Shown: one piece after another, positions 44,049 to 53,063 of the stretch
How positions within the stretch are numbered: position 1 is the first letter of the stretch
Layout of the letters: every line of letters begins with the position of its first letter
Assembly (NCBI GenBank): GCA_938046585.1
Contig: CALIWR010000028.1
Span: forward strand, 6,227-70,226
Length of the DNA: 64,000 nucleotides
Source: an uncultured Propionibacteriaceae bacterium
Lineage (GTDB): Bacteria > Actinomycetota > Actinomycetes > Propionibacteriales > Propionibacteriaceae
Direction of reading: 5' to 3'
The notes under the pieces: model-generated
The model's database searches: none
Told to the model about the DNA's origin: nothing
What the model saw: only the letters and a program-made list of their open reading frames with translations
Made by a program: the position numbers and the translations under genes

Positions 44049-45481
44049 TGCCGGCCCGTCAGATCATCGCCCCGTTCGGGGTCCCGGAGCCGATCGCTGC
44101 CGGTCTGGCCCGGCTGCGCAAAGACCTGCAGATCCCCGGTGCCTTCCCGGCCGCCGCGCTCGCCGCGGCCGCGACCAGCGCTGCGCATCCGCGCCCGCTG
44201 CCGGAGCTGGATCGGACCGATATCGACCTGGTGACGATCGACCCGCCAGGCTCCATGGACCTCGACCAGGCCGTACACCTGACCCGGCGCGGCGACGGCT
44301 TCACCGTCCACTACGCGATCGCTGATGTCGCTGCCTGGGTAAGCCCCGACGACCCGGTCGACGAGGAGGCGCAGCTGCGCGGTCAAACCTATTACTCGCC
44401 GCAGCAGCGCGCCTCGTTGTACCCGCCTCGGCTGAGTGAGGACGCGGCTTCGCTGCTCGACGATGGCCAGGCCCGGCCGGCCTTGCTGTGGACTATCGAC
44501 TTGGATCGTGACGGGCTGACGACTTCGGCCCGGGTGGAGCGGGCGGCGGTCCGCAGCCGGGCCCGGCTGACGTACCGGAAGGCCCAGGCCGAGATCGACG
44601 CCGGCACCGCGACCGAGTCGCTGATGCTGCTGAAGACGGTCGGGCAGCTACGCGAGGCCCAGCAGGAGGCCCGCGGCGGGATCAGCCTGGCGATCCCGGA
44701 ACAGGAGATTGACACCGAGCGGGGCCAGTGGCGGCTGCGGTATCGGGCCGGGCTGCCGGTGGAGGGCTGGAATGCGCAGATCTCACTGCTGACTGGCGCC
44801 GCGGCCGCCGAGATCATGATCGACGGCAAGGTCGGGATCCTACGGACGTTGCCGGCCGCCGAACCGGCCGCGATCGACAGGCTGCGTCGTACCGCGAAGG
44901 GCTTGAAGATCCCCTGGCCTGGCTCGATGGGCTACCCGGAGCTGGTCCGTTCGTTGGATCCGAAGGTCCCGGCGCACCAGGCGATGATCCAGGCCTGCGC
45001 CCGGCTGTTCCGGGGAGCCGGGTATCTGGCCTTCGACGGGCAGGTGCCCGACCGGGACCTGCAGCATGGGGCGTTGGCGATGCGCTACGCCCACAGTACG
45101 GCGCCGTTGCGGCGGCTGGTGGACCGGTACGTGCTGGAGACCTGCCAGGCGCTGGTTGCCGGCCGGGAGGTGCCGGACTGGGTACGGGCTGCGCTGCCGG
45201 GGCTGGCGGCCATCATGGATGAGTCGGGGACTCGTGCCCGCAAGTACGAACGCGGGATCGTTGATCTGATGGAGGCGTTGGTGCTTGAGCCGCGTATCGG
45301 GCAGGCCTTCCCGGCCGTGGTAGTGGAGGTGGGCCGGGACGGGAGCAGCGGCACGGTCGTGATCAGCGAGCCGGCGATCGAGGCCCGGGTGGAAGGCCAG
45401 GTGGAATTGGGAGCCTCGGTCACGGTCCGGCTGATCGAGGCCGACCCTGAACGGGGGGAAGTGAAGTTCCGTCTCGTCTGA
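44048..45481 (+). CDS. RNB-domain exoribonuclease (RNase II/R family)
   Basis: A 477-aa protein dominated by an RNB catalytic domain. DLVTIDPPGSMDLDQAVHL carries the metal-binding aspartates, and MRYAHSTAPLRRLVDRYV is the conserved late RNB motif. It lacks the cold-shock and S1 domains of full RNase R/II, as is normal for this actinobacterial short group. It probably degrades RNA 3' to 5'. GTG 44048 overlaps the zinc-ribbon stop by one base. Confidence 0.9.
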   Translation: MPARQIIAPFGVPEPIAAGLARLRKDLQIPGAFPAAALAAAATSAAHPRPLPELDRTDIDLVTIDPPGSMDLDQAVHLTRRGDGFTVHYAIADVAAWVSPDDPVDEEAQLRGQTYYSPQQRASLYPPRLSEDAASLLDDGQARPALLWTIDLDRDGLTTSARVERAAVRSRARLTYRKAQAEIDAGTATESLMLLKTVGQLREAQQEARGGISLAIPEQEIDTERGQWRLRYRAGLPVEGWNAQISLLTGAAAAEIMIDGKVGILRTLPAAEPAAIDRLRRTAKGLKIPWPGSMGYPELVRSLDPKVPAHQAMIQACARLFRGAGYLAFDGQVPDRDLQHGALAMRYAHSTAPLRRLVDRYVLETCQALVAGREVPDWVRAALPGLAAIMDESGTRARKYERGIVDLMEALVLEPRIGQAFPAVVVEVGRDGSSGTVVISEPAIEARVEGQVELGASVTVRLIEADPERGEVKFRLV

Positions 45482-45505
45482 ATCGCCCACGGGTTACCGG
45501 GGCGG

Positions 45506-46309
45506 TCAGGTTGCCTGGTGCTCGGCCAGGAGCCGGCTGGCGGCGCGGGCGCCGGAGGCCATCAGGGGGCCGCTGATCTCGGAGTCGATCCGCGCCAGGA
45601 GATCGTGCGGATAGTCGGCGGGTAGCAGATCCGCGGGCAGCGCGGGCAGCGAGCCCCACAGGTGGGTGGCCTTGCTGAGGATCGCGTGGGCCGTGACCAC
45701 CTGCCGCAACAGAGCCGGGCGGGAGTCGTCTGCGGCGCCCGGATCCTGGTGTTCGTGGATCTGGTCCAGGTATGCCGCCAGGGCGCTGATCCGCTCGGCC
45801 GCCTCGGCCAGCGGCCAGGCGCGCGCCGCCAGGTCCCGCGCGGTGTCGAGATCGACCTCCAACAGTCCCGTACAGCATGCGGGGGAGTCGGCCCAGGGCC
45901 CCGCCGGCCGCATGCCTAGTAGCACGCCGGGCCGCGGCGAGGCCCAGCCCTCGTCGAAGGCCGCTGATCGCAGGGCGTCACGTTCGGTACGCCGGGTCTC
46001 GGGGATGTCGTAGATCACGATCTGGAAGTGGCCCTGCCAGTCGGGCTGCTCACCGAAGCGGTTCCGGATCGTGCGGTAGCGTCGCAGATAGGAGCCGCTG
46101 AGCCGGTAGCTGGTGCGCCGGCCGTCGCGGCGGGAGCAGAGCCGACCGTCGGCGAGTGCGCGGGCCAGATGGGAACGTGTGCCGGAGGCGCTCATTCCTA
46201 GCGCGCCCAGGATTTCTCCGATGAAGGAGCTAGGCAGCTCCTCGACCTCACACAATCCGCACAGGAAGGCAATGGTGGCGGGGGTCACGGTGGACGGGTG
46301 TGAGGTCAT
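45506..46309 (-). CDS. PaaX-family transcriptional regulator
   Basis: A 267-aa regulator with an N-terminal winged helix (IGEILGALGMSASGTRSHLARALADGRL). The PaaX central and C-terminal parts follow (WQGHFQIVIYDIPETRRTERDALR). PaaX proteins repress phenylacetate genes, but none are nearby. Here the gene is divergent from a CPBP membrane protease with 116 bp between, so that gene is the natural candidate target. The effector is unknown. Confidence 0.85.
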   Translation of the reverse strand: MTSHPSTVTPATIAFLCGLCEVEELPSSFIGEILGALGMSASGTRSHLARALADGRLCSRRDGRRTSYRLSGSYLRRYRTIRNRFGEQPDWQGHFQIVIYDIPETRRTERDALRSAAFDEGWASPRPGVLLGMRPAGPWADSPACCTGLLEVDLDTARDLAARAWPLAEAAERISALAAYLDQIHEHQDPGAADDSRPALLRQVVTAHAILSKATHLWGSLPALPADLLPADYPHDLLARIDSEISGPLMASGARAASRLLAEHQAT

Positions 46310-46391
46310 GGCACCATCTTGTGCCCGGCGTGCCTGGTCTGGGCGCAGCTACGCCCAGGTCCGCGCGTACGACCGGAGAGGCCGGCTCCTA

Positions 46392-46414
46392 TGATACGTC
46401 TCACGTCTGATACG
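46392..46414. promoter_or_regulatory. Direct TGATACG repeats in the paaX-like/CPBP divergent region
   Basis: TGATACG occurs at 46392-46398 and 46408-46414, with starts 16 bp apart. ACGT-rich sequence (ACGTCTCACGT, ACGTACG) lies between and after the copies. This lies just upstream of the CPBP gene start. It is a plausible operator or promoter element for the divergent regulator, by inference only. Confidence 0.35.
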
Positions 46415-46425
46415 AAACGTACGAA

Positions 46426-47169
46426 ATGTGGGTCTTTATGGAGCAGGAGTCGCGTTATGCCTTCTCGTCCGGTGGGTCTCGTCCGGCCCTGAGTCGGGTC
46501 GCAGCCTGGCGCGAGGTCGCCCTGGCGGTCGCGGTGCTGTGGCTGGTGCTCGGCGGGGGCTGTTTCTGGGCAGGAGCCCAATGGGTCCACGACTGCTGGG
46601 GCACGAGCCTGAACGCGGCCCTGATCCTCGATGTCATCTTCTTCGCCGGCTGCCTCGCGATCTCCGGTTTCGTTGGGTGGCGCCAGCGCCTGGGCGGGGA
46701 AGGATTCCGGGAACTCGGGTGGGGGCGACCGGCCCCGTGGCCGGCGCTGGTGATCGCCATCGTCTTTGGCCTGGCCTGGGTGGCGTTGAGTTATGCGCGC
46801 GGCGGTGACCCCCTCGCCTGGCCTTGGCAGCGCCCGATCATGATGGGCATCGGCCTGGTTCTCGCCTTCGGTGAGGAGATCATGGTTCGTGGCCTGATCC
46901 TGGACCGGCTTCACCGCTGCGGCACCAGCCGGCTCGTCCAGGTCGTGGTGACTGGAGCCATCATGGGCGTCTACCACGGGATCATCGGCCACCACGTCTG
47001 GCCCAGCTACATGGTCTCCAGTTTCGTCTTGTTCAGCATCCTCTCGATGCTGTACGTGTTCGGCGGCCGCAGCCTGACCCCAGCCCTGATCGCGCACGCC
47101 ATGACCCACTTCCTGGGTGACCCGAGCCTGATGCAGGGCATCCTGCGCGGAGTCCAGCTCGCTGGCTGA
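46426..47169 (+). CDS. CPBP family intramembrane glutamic endopeptidase
   Basis: A 247-aa polytopic membrane protein with about seven helices. The CPBP/Rce1 motifs are clear: GEEIMVRG (EExxxR), GVYHGIIGHH and LTPALIAHAMTHFLGD. Family members cleave prenylated proteins or bacteriocin-related peptides, or act in immunity to them. ATG 46426 or ATG 46438 may be the start; neither has a strong ribosome site, so a leaderless mRNA is possible. Divergent PaaX-like regulation is inferred. Confidence 0.88.
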   Translation: MWVFMEQESRYAFSSGGSRPALSRVAAWREVALAVAVLWLVLGGGCFWAGAQWVHDCWGTSLNAALILDVIFFAGCLAISGFVGWRQRLGGEGFRELGWGRPAPWPALVIAIVFGLAWVALSYARGGDPLAWPWQRPIMMGIGLVLAFGEEIMVRGLILDRLHRCGTSRLVQVVVTGAIMGVYHGIIGHHVWPSYMVSSFVLFSILSMLYVFGGRSLTPALIAHAMTHFLGDPSLMQGILRGVQLAG

Positions 47170-47249
47170 ACGCCTCCGCGCTCAGGTAAATCCACTCAAT
47201 CTGCTGCCGATCTTGTCGTCCTGATCTTCTTCCGGCAGGGATCGTCGAC

Positions 47250-47468
47250 TCAGGCGAGGTGCTCGACATCCTTGGTGATTGCGGCCAGGGCATCGGGGCT
47301 GACCATCTCGGCTCCCATCGCGATCGCCTGCTGGACCGGCATCCCAGTCGCCATCTGAAGCATCGGATTGCTGCTCAGACCGGGGGCATGCCGGTCCAGG
47401 ATCGCGACTACCTCCGGGTCACGCAGCAGTTCACCGAGCGTGGCCGCGGTCAGGTCGTAGCGGGCCAT
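47250..47468 (-). CDS. Small helical protein of unknown function
   Basis: A 72-aa protein (LTAATLGELLRDPEVVAILD early, then SSNPMLQMATGMPVQQAI). From memory it resembles a short helical domain found at the C-termini of some secreted carbohydrate-active enzymes, here standing alone; this is not verified. ATG 47468 follows AAGGATC. The frame is open to 47615, but only this part looks protein-like. No neighbour suggests its job. Confidence 0.6.
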   Translation of the reverse strand: MARYDLTAATLGELLRDPEVVAILDRHAPGLSSNPMLQMATGMPVQQAIAMGAEMVSPDALAAITKDVEHLA

Positions 47469-47642
47469 GGGGGATCCTTTCGATGCTGTGGTGATCCCAC
47501 GGTAACCGGTCGTCGTAACCGGGCCATTCCCCGAAGCGAGATCCGGTGTCGGACTGGGGCGAGCCGGTGCATAGCTTACGCCCGACATGCCGCAGTGGCG
47601 GTGTCGTCTGGACACGTATGACAGCCCTGTCGGCGCAGACTC

Positions 47643-48758
47643 TTACCTCAGCGTTTCCCAGGGATGAGGAGGCCGGCGCAGGGGTTGCGCATGACCGACT
47701 GGCCCCGGGGGCATCCCATGCTGTTTTGCCTGATAATAGAGCAGTCGTAGGCCTTGGACGATCATCGCGCACGCCTCGGCATCAGACTCGGCCTGGTGAT
47801 GAGCCAAGCGATATGTGGGTGCCACGGCCGCCGTCACGGTTGGCAGCTTGTAATTCGGCAGGCCGGGAAGAAGGCGCTGGGCGGTACGGTACGTGCACAG
47901 CATCTTTGGCTTTGAGACCGTGCCGTACTCGGCGTCCAGTTCCTGCCACACTAAGGAGTCGAAGGATGCATTATGCGCCCACACCGGTCCTCCCGCGATC
48001 AAGGCGGATACATGCCCGGCCACGTCGCGCCACGTGGGTGCGTTGCGCACATGTTCAGGAGCGATCCCGTGCAGATAGGTGAACTCCCAAGGCCCTGTCC
48101 CCTGCGGTGGTCGAAGCAGCGTACTGAATCGCTTCGTGACGCGCCCGTTCTCGACGCACACGACAGCGATTTTACAGGCAGAAACTCGAGACCTGGTGGC
48201 GGTTTCAAAGTCAATGGCGCTATAGGTGAGAGTGGCCAAGGCCGCCTCGGCCTGAGCGAAGTTGAACCGATAACTGCTAGCTGAGGTGACCTGCTTTCGT
48301 CCGGTATTGGTTCCCTTTTTCTTGCGCGATGAAGGTTTCTTTTCTAGCTCACATAATTTCCGCCATTCCTGGGTCCAAGGGCTGGGGTCGCGTCCTTCCT
48401 GGCGGGCCAGGAGTTCCTGGGCTTTGGCCAGTCGTTTCCGCAAGTTCAGGCGGTGGTCGTCGCGCTCGGCGGGAAGTTCCAGGGCGAGCCACCTGCTGAT
48501 GGTGTCGACCTCGGCTCTATAATCCCGGCGCTTCCGCTGGATGATGGCCAGTTCAATAACATAGTGCTCCATGGCCGGGTTGCCCTTGAGGGCGTGCGCC
48601 GTCATGGCATCCATGCACCCTCGGGCAAGCTGCTCGGCCTGGTCGAGCTGCCCGGCGCGCTTCAGGTCAGCAATTTGTTCTACCCATTCGTAGAGGTCGC
48701 GGCCCTGGTATTGAGGGAATTGCCCATGATCTGAGCTCACGTGATTGTTTGGGTACAT
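47643..48758 (-). CDS. DEDDh 3'-5' exonuclease domain protein
   Basis: A 371-aa protein from ATG 48758. The first ~160 aa are helical and charged, with a Lys/Arg-rich linker (SSRKKKGTNTGRK). The rest is a DnaQ-like exonuclease: D183 and E185 in AIDFETAT, D267 in HNASFDSLVW, and H321 with D326 in HHQAESDAEA. Base composition is unlike the neighbours (one sampled 60-base line is 42% GC), suggesting acquisition. The frame is open to 48971, but AGGTGGT before 48758 and the protein composition favour the shorter form. The role may be repair, RNA processing or element-borne. Confidence 0.82.
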   Translation of the reverse strand: MYPNNHVSSDHGQFPQYQGRDLYEWVEQIADLKRAGQLDQAEQLARGCMDAMTAHALKGNPAMEHYVIELAIIQRKRRDYRAEVDTISRWLALELPAERDDHRLNLRKRLAKAQELLARQEGRDPSPWTQEWRKLCELEKKPSSRKKKGTNTGRKQVTSASSYRFNFAQAEAALATLTYSAIDFETATRSRVSACKIAVVCVENGRVTKRFSTLLRPPQGTGPWEFTYLHGIAPEHVRNAPTWRDVAGHVSALIAGGPVWAHNASFDSLVWQELDAEYGTVSKPKMLCTYRTAQRLLPGLPNYKLPTVTAAVAPTYRLAHHQAESDAEACAMIVQGLRLLYYQAKQHGMPPGPVGHAQPLRRPPHPWETLR

Positions 48759-49047
48759 ACCACCTGCGTTGTCGGTGATGATCGCTGCCCTCGGCGGGGG
48801 AAAGCCCATCGAGTACGGAGGTGGGGCAGGGGCTACGATTCTGCTTGGCCATATCTGCTGGGGTGCTGCCGTGGCAGATGTCTTCTTCTGGATGACGTCG
48901 AGAATCCAGCTCCAGACGCGCCGCCTTGGCGCAGGTTTGCCGCGCATGGGGCCAACAGTAGAGCACGCCACGAGTCACCTTGACGGCGTCCCTCGTGGGC
49001 ACACCCAGGGTGGTCCTACCACGGGACCCGGATCTGAACAGGGGCGG

Positions 49048-49428
49048 GGACGAGCCGGCCTGTAAGCCGGATTCTGTGACCCCGAAGGGCCGGTGACCAT
49101 CCATCTGCGACCGCTGTCACCAGCGGCCTTCGCGTACGCGTGCGACCTACCCGGCAGCTCGGGCGAGCAACCCTCAAACGCTGCCGCAGGCCCGAAGGCC
49201 CTTATGGTCTTGCTCCGGGTGGGGTTTACCGAGCCGCCCCAGTCACCTGGGACGCTGGTGGTCTCTTACACCACCGTTTCACCCTTACCTGCCCCGAGAG
49301 GCGGGCGGTCTGTTCTCTGTGGCACTGTCCCGCGGGTCACCCCGGGTGGGCGTTACCCACCACCCTGCTCTGTGGAGTCCGGACTTTCCTCGACCCGTAC
49401 GGGCCGCGGTCACCCGGCCGGCTCGTCC
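49048..49428 (-). ncRNA. rnpB: RNase P RNA, bacterial class A
   Basis: The minus strand carries the conserved RNase P RNA core: GAGGAAAGTCCGGACTCC near the 5' end, GGGTAACGCCCACC, and ACAGAATCCGGCTTA near the 3' end. The ends pair perfectly as helix P1 (GGACGAGCCGGCC at 49428-49416 with GGCCGGCTCGTCC at 49060-49048), which sets the boundaries. RNase P trims tRNA 5' leaders. The length of about 380 nt is normal for actinobacteria. Confidence 0.95.
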
Positions 49429-49458
49429 GCTACCAGTGTACGGGCCGCGGCGGGATGC

Positions 49459-50325
49459 TCAGGGCAGGGTCAGTACCTCGGCGCCGGTATCGGTAACGAC
49501 CAGGGTGTGCTCCCACTGGGCGACCCGGGAACCGTCGTTGGTGACCACCGTCCAGCCATCGTCCCACTGGTGCGAACGGTAGTCGCCCAGTGTCAGCATC
49601 GGTTCGATGGTGAAGGTCATCCCCGGCTCGATTACGGTGGTGTGCCGCGGCTCGTCGTAGTGCAGCACCGTCAGCCCGGAATGGAAGGCGGTGTGCACCC
49701 CGTGACCGGTGTAGTCGCGCACCACCCCGTACCCGAAACGGTTCGCGTAGGACTCGATCACCCGTCCGATCACGTTCACCTGCCGGCCCGGAGCGACAGC
49801 CGTGATCGCCCGTTCCAGGGCGGTCTTGGTGCGTTCCATCAGCAGCCGCGAGTCCTCGTCCAGTTCACCGCAGGCGAAGGTGCCGCAGTTGTCGCCATGT
49901 ACCCCGTTCTTGAACGCGGTGATGTCGATCTTGACCAGGTCACCCTCCTCGAGTGGGCGGGCGTCGGGGATCCCGTGGCAGATCACCTCGTTTACCGAGG
50001 TACAGATCGACTTCGGGAACGGGGGTGCCCCGGCGACGCCGGGGTATCGCAGGGCCGACGGGTAGGCGCCGTGGTCACACATATAGTCGTGCGCGACCGC
50101 GTCCAGCTCGTCGGTCGTCACCCCGGGCTGGATCCGGCTAGCCGCCTCGTACAGCGCCCGCGCGGCGATCCGGCTCGATTCGCGCATCAGCTCGATCACC
50201 TCGGCTGATTGGACGTGGGATCCGGTGTACCGGGCGGCCCGCGCCTTGCCCACGTATTCGGGGCGGGGGATCGACTCTGGAACCGGTCGCAGCGCAGACA
50301 CGGGATAGGGTTCGACTCGGGTCAC
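49459..50325 (-). CDS. map: Type I methionine aminopeptidase
   Basis: This 288-aa enzyme removes initiator methionine. The M24A metal ligands are seen in VKIDITAFKNGVHGDNCGTF (two Asp), GHGVHTAFH, FTIEPMLTLG and QWEHTLVV. GTG 50325 gives the N-terminus typical of actinobacterial Map with a short extension; the open frame continues to 50499 with non-conserved sequence. No clear ribosome site precedes the GTG. Confidence 0.93.
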   Translation of the reverse strand: MTRVEPYPVSALRPVPESIPRPEYVGKARAARYTGSHVQSAEVIELMRESSRIAARALYEAASRIQPGVTTDELDAVAHDYMCDHGAYPSALRYPGVAGAPPFPKSICTSVNEVICHGIPDARPLEEGDLVKIDITAFKNGVHGDNCGTFACGELDEDSRLLMERTKTALERAITAVAPGRQVNVIGRVIESYANRFGYGVVRDYTGHGVHTAFHSGLTVLHYDEPRHTTVIEPGMTFTIEPMLTLGDYRSHQWDDGWTVVTNDGSRVAQWEHTLVVTDTGAEVLTLP

Positions 50326-50367
50326 GAAAGGGCATGATACTGAGCAGGGGCTAAGCCGAGGAGAGCC

Positions 50368-50556
50368 ATGGGTGACGGGCAGTGGTACTGGTGCTTGAGG
50401 CACCACCAGGTGGAGCCGTACCGGGGCTGCCGCAGCGCGGACCGGCTGGGTCCGTACCCGAGCCCCTCGGATGCGTCCGAGGCGCTGGAGCGGGTGCAAC
50501 AGCGCAACGAAGAGTGGGAGACCGACCCGCGCTGGAACGAGGAAGAGGAGGAGTGA
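50368..50556 (+). CDS. Small conserved actinobacterial protein
   Basis: A 62-aa acidic protein (MGDGQWYWCLRHHQVEP at the start, LGPYPSPSDASEALERV in the middle, EEEEE at the end). This pattern is a widespread actinobacterial hypothetical protein. Function is unknown. ATG 50368 follows GAGGAG with good spacing. It sits between divergent map and a convergent DUF2510 gene whose end is 1 bp away. Confidence 0.82.
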   Translation: MGDGQWYWCLRHHQVEPYRGCRSADRLGPYPSPSDASEALERVQQRNEEWETDPRWNEEEEE

Positions 50557-50557
50557 G

Positions 50558-51412
50558 TTAGGCGATCCGGACCTGGGCCAGGGCGGCCAGGACCCGCTCG
50601 TGGTCCCCGGCTTGCCGGGTGCTGGCGAAGACCACCGACCAGCGGTCCGGGCGGCCGTCGTCGACCACCAGCACCGCGACCGTCGTCAGCCCGGTCCTGC
50701 TGTTCTGACCGGGGCTGAGGCTGCCTGCCAGCAGCGCACCGGGGCGTTGGCTGACCGGCAACGGCCGCTGGGAAGTAATCGTCAGGGACGCCGGCGTGTC
50801 GTACAGGCGCGGATCCCGGGTCAGGCAGTCCAGCAGCAGCCGGGCTGAGACCTGCGGGTCCGGGTACGCGGCGGTGCGCCGGATCTCGCCGAGGGAGAAC
50901 TCGGCGGGGCGGCCGGTCGTGGCTGGCTCCTGGGCTGAGGCGACATCCGACAGGGCCCGCAGCACGGTCGTCGGGGCAGACCGGGCCGAGTACGGGATCT
51001 CCTCGGCCGGCAGTCGGAGCCGACCCCCATAAAGCGCGTCGTCACCCGGGTGGAAGGAACGATCTGGGGCCACGCCGATCTGGCAGGTTGCGGCCGGCCG
51101 AGACGGTTCCGGGGCCTGTGAGGTCTTGGCTGGCCCCGGCGGCGGGAGCGTGATCCGATACTTGTGCCGCAGCGGCGCCAGGCTAAGCAACACCCCGGCG
51201 GCGAGAATTAGCGCCAGGACCAATACCAACCAGCCGGTCCCCCGCGGCCGGTCCAGGGCCGGCGGGAGCGGCCCGGGAGGCTGACCGGCAGGGGGAATCC
51301 CGGTCGGCGGCAGGTTACTGTCGCGCGCGACGGCGACAGCGGTCCAGCGTTGCCCGTCGAACCACCGCCAGGCGGGGGCGCCGGTGGGGTCGGGGTACCA
51401 GCCGGGCCGCAT
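50558..51412 (-). CDS. DUF2510 membrane-anchored protein
   Basis: A 284-aa protein starting with a DUF2510 motif (MRPGWYPDPTGAPAWRWFDG). A Pro-rich linker and one transmembrane helix (about residues 58-79) follow, then an extracytoplasmic domain of unknown function. ATG 51412 has GGGAG seven bases upstream and gives the usual DUF2510 N-terminus; ATGs at 51433 and 51439 are alternatives. No enzymatic motif is recognised. Confidence 0.82.
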   Translation of the reverse strand: MRPGWYPDPTGAPAWRWFDGQRWTAVAVARDSNLPPTGIPPAGQPPGPLPPALDRPRGTGWLVLVLALILAAGVLLSLAPLRHKYRITLPPPGPAKTSQAPEPSRPAATCQIGVAPDRSFHPGDDALYGGRLRLPAEEIPYSARSAPTTVLRALSDVASAQEPATTGRPAEFSLGEIRRTAAYPDPQVSARLLLDCLTRDPRLYDTPASLTITSQRPLPVSQRPGALLAGSLSPGQNSRTGLTTVAVLVVDDGRPDRWSVVFASTRQAGDHERVLAALAQVRIA

Positions 51413-51716
51413 CACATCTCCCACCACAGACATCACCACAGATCACCGAGATGATGCCATGTGCCGGTCAGGAGGGCCCGGCTGGGCGGGCAGCGTTCCT
51501 GGGCGTGTCTCGATGATGACCAGACGGTGTTGCCTGGGCGGTCGACGGTGATCGCCTGCTGGGCGTCCGGCCACGAACCGTTAGGTCGAAGGTCCCGCGG
51601 CGCTGACCGCTTCTGGCCCTCTCGATCGGGAAGGCTCTCGGTGGCCGCTCGCATGAGGTCGAAGACTCGGCGCGGGGTGTTACCTGCCCGAAACATCCAC
51701 CGGGCAGAATCGCGGC

Positions 51717-53054
51717 ATGGACAAGCAGACCGAGTTCGTCCTGCGCTCCATGGAGGAGCGTGACGTCCGCTTCGTACGGCTCTGGTTCACCGACGTCCAA
51801 GGTTTTTTGAAGTCGGTGGCGATCTCACCGGCCGAGGTGGAAGGCGCCTTCGCTGAGGGGATCGGTTTCGACGGTTCCGCAATCCAGGGCTTCGCTCGCC
51901 GGTACGAGTCGGACATGGTCGCCCACCCGGATCCGAGCACCTTCCAGATTCTGCCTTGGCGTGACCAGGCTCAGCCCACCGCCCGGATGTTCTGCGACAT
52001 CCGGCTGCCGGACGGGTCGCCCTCGTACGCCGACCCGCGGTACGTGCTGAAACGGGCCCTGCGCAGGGCCGGTGATCTGGGTTTCACCTTCTACACCCAC
52101 CCCGAGATCGAGTTTTATCTCTTCCATCCGCTGACCAGTGACGTGACGTCCCCGGTGCCGCTTGACTACGGCGGCTACTTCGACCACACCACCTTAGGTG
52201 AGGGATCCGATTTCCGCCGCCGCTCGATCGCGATGCTGGAGCAGATGGGAATTTCGGTCGAGTTCAGCCATCACGAAGCCGGGCCGGGCCAGCACGAGAT
52301 CGACCTGCGCTACGCGGACGCGCTGACCATGGCCGACAGCATCATGACCTTCCGGGTTGTCGTGAAGGAGGTGGCGGCCTCACAGCGGATCCACGCCTCC
52401 TTCATGCCGAAGCCGTTGGCTGACGCCCCCGGTAACGGGATGCACACCCACGTTTCCCTATTCGAGGGGGACCGGAACGCCTTCTTCGACGCCTCGGCCG
52501 AATACCACCTATCCCAGGTCGCGCGGCAATTCGTGGCCGGGGTGTTGCACCATGCCGGCGACATCACCGCAGTAACCAACCAGTGGGTGAACTCGTACGT
52601 CCGGTTCGCCGCCGGGCAGGAGGCCCCGTCGTACATCTGCTGGGGCCGTAACAACCGTTCCGCCCTGGTCCGGGTGCCGGCGCTGATGCCGTCCAAGGGC
52701 GCCTCGGCCCGGGTCGAGGTCCGTTCGCTGGACTCGGCCTGCAACCCGTATCTGGCCTACGCGCTGCTGCTAGCCGCCGGGCTGGACGGGATCGAACAGG
52801 GGATGGACCTGCCGACCGGCGCCGAGGATGACGTTTGGACCCTCACCGAGCATGAGCGCCGGGCGCTGGGCATCAAGCCGCTGCCGCGTAGCCTGGAGGA
52901 GGCAATTAGGCGGATGGAGCGTTCCGAGCTGGTAGCCGAGACCCTCGGCGAGCATGTCTTCGACTATTTCCTCCGCAACAAGACCGACGAATTCGAGCAG
53001 TACCGCCGCCAGGTCACGCCGTGGGAATTGAGCCACCTGCTGCAGGCGCTGTAA
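51717..53054 (+). CDS. Glutamine synthetase, GlnA2-like, lacking the adenylylation tyrosine
   Basis: A 445-aa type I glutamine synthetase fold. The catalytic segments IGFDGSAIQGF, THPEIEFYLF, GPGQHEIDLRY, HASFMPKPL and NGMHTHVSL are present. Where GlnE-regulated enzymes have the Tyr of NLYDLP, this one has GMDLP (Met363), so it should not be adenylylated. It is close to the M. tuberculosis GlnA2 type, which also lies beside glnE. A role in gamma-glutamyl-polyamine metabolism, known for some GlnA-like actinobacterial enzymes, is an alternative. Confidence 0.9.
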   Translation: MDKQTEFVLRSMEERDVRFVRLWFTDVQGFLKSVAISPAEVEGAFAEGIGFDGSAIQGFARRYESDMVAHPDPSTFQILPWRDQAQPTARMFCDIRLPDGSPSYADPRYVLKRALRRAGDLGFTFYTHPEIEFYLFHPLTSDVTSPVPLDYGGYFDHTTLGEGSDFRRRSIAMLEQMGISVEFSHHEAGPGQHEIDLRYADALTMADSIMTFRVVVKEVAASQRIHASFMPKPLADAPGNGMHTHVSLFEGDRNAFFDASAEYHLSQVARQFVAGVLHHAGDITAVTNQWVNSYVRFAAGQEAPSYICWGRNNRSALVRVPALMPSKGASARVEVRSLDSACNPYLAYALLLAAGLDGIEQGMDLPTGAEDDVWTLTEHERRALGIKPLPRSLEEAIRRMERSELVAETLGEHVFDYFLRNKTDEFEQYRRQVTPWELSHLLQAL

Positions 53055-53063
53055 CCGCTGCGC

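Noticed and set aside
48759..48971. N-terminal extension of the exonuclease frame
   Set aside because: The extra 71 codons are not protein-like, while ATG 48758 has its own AGGTGG site.
49093..50208. Long plus-strand frame across rnpB and map
   Set aside because: It covers the RNase P RNA gene and runs antisense to map, so it is a chance open frame.
51433..51696. Minus-strand 87-aa frame between the DUF2510 gene and the glutamine synthetase
   Set aside because: Its composition is not protein-like and no ribosome site or motif is visible; the gap is treated as the synthetase promoter region.
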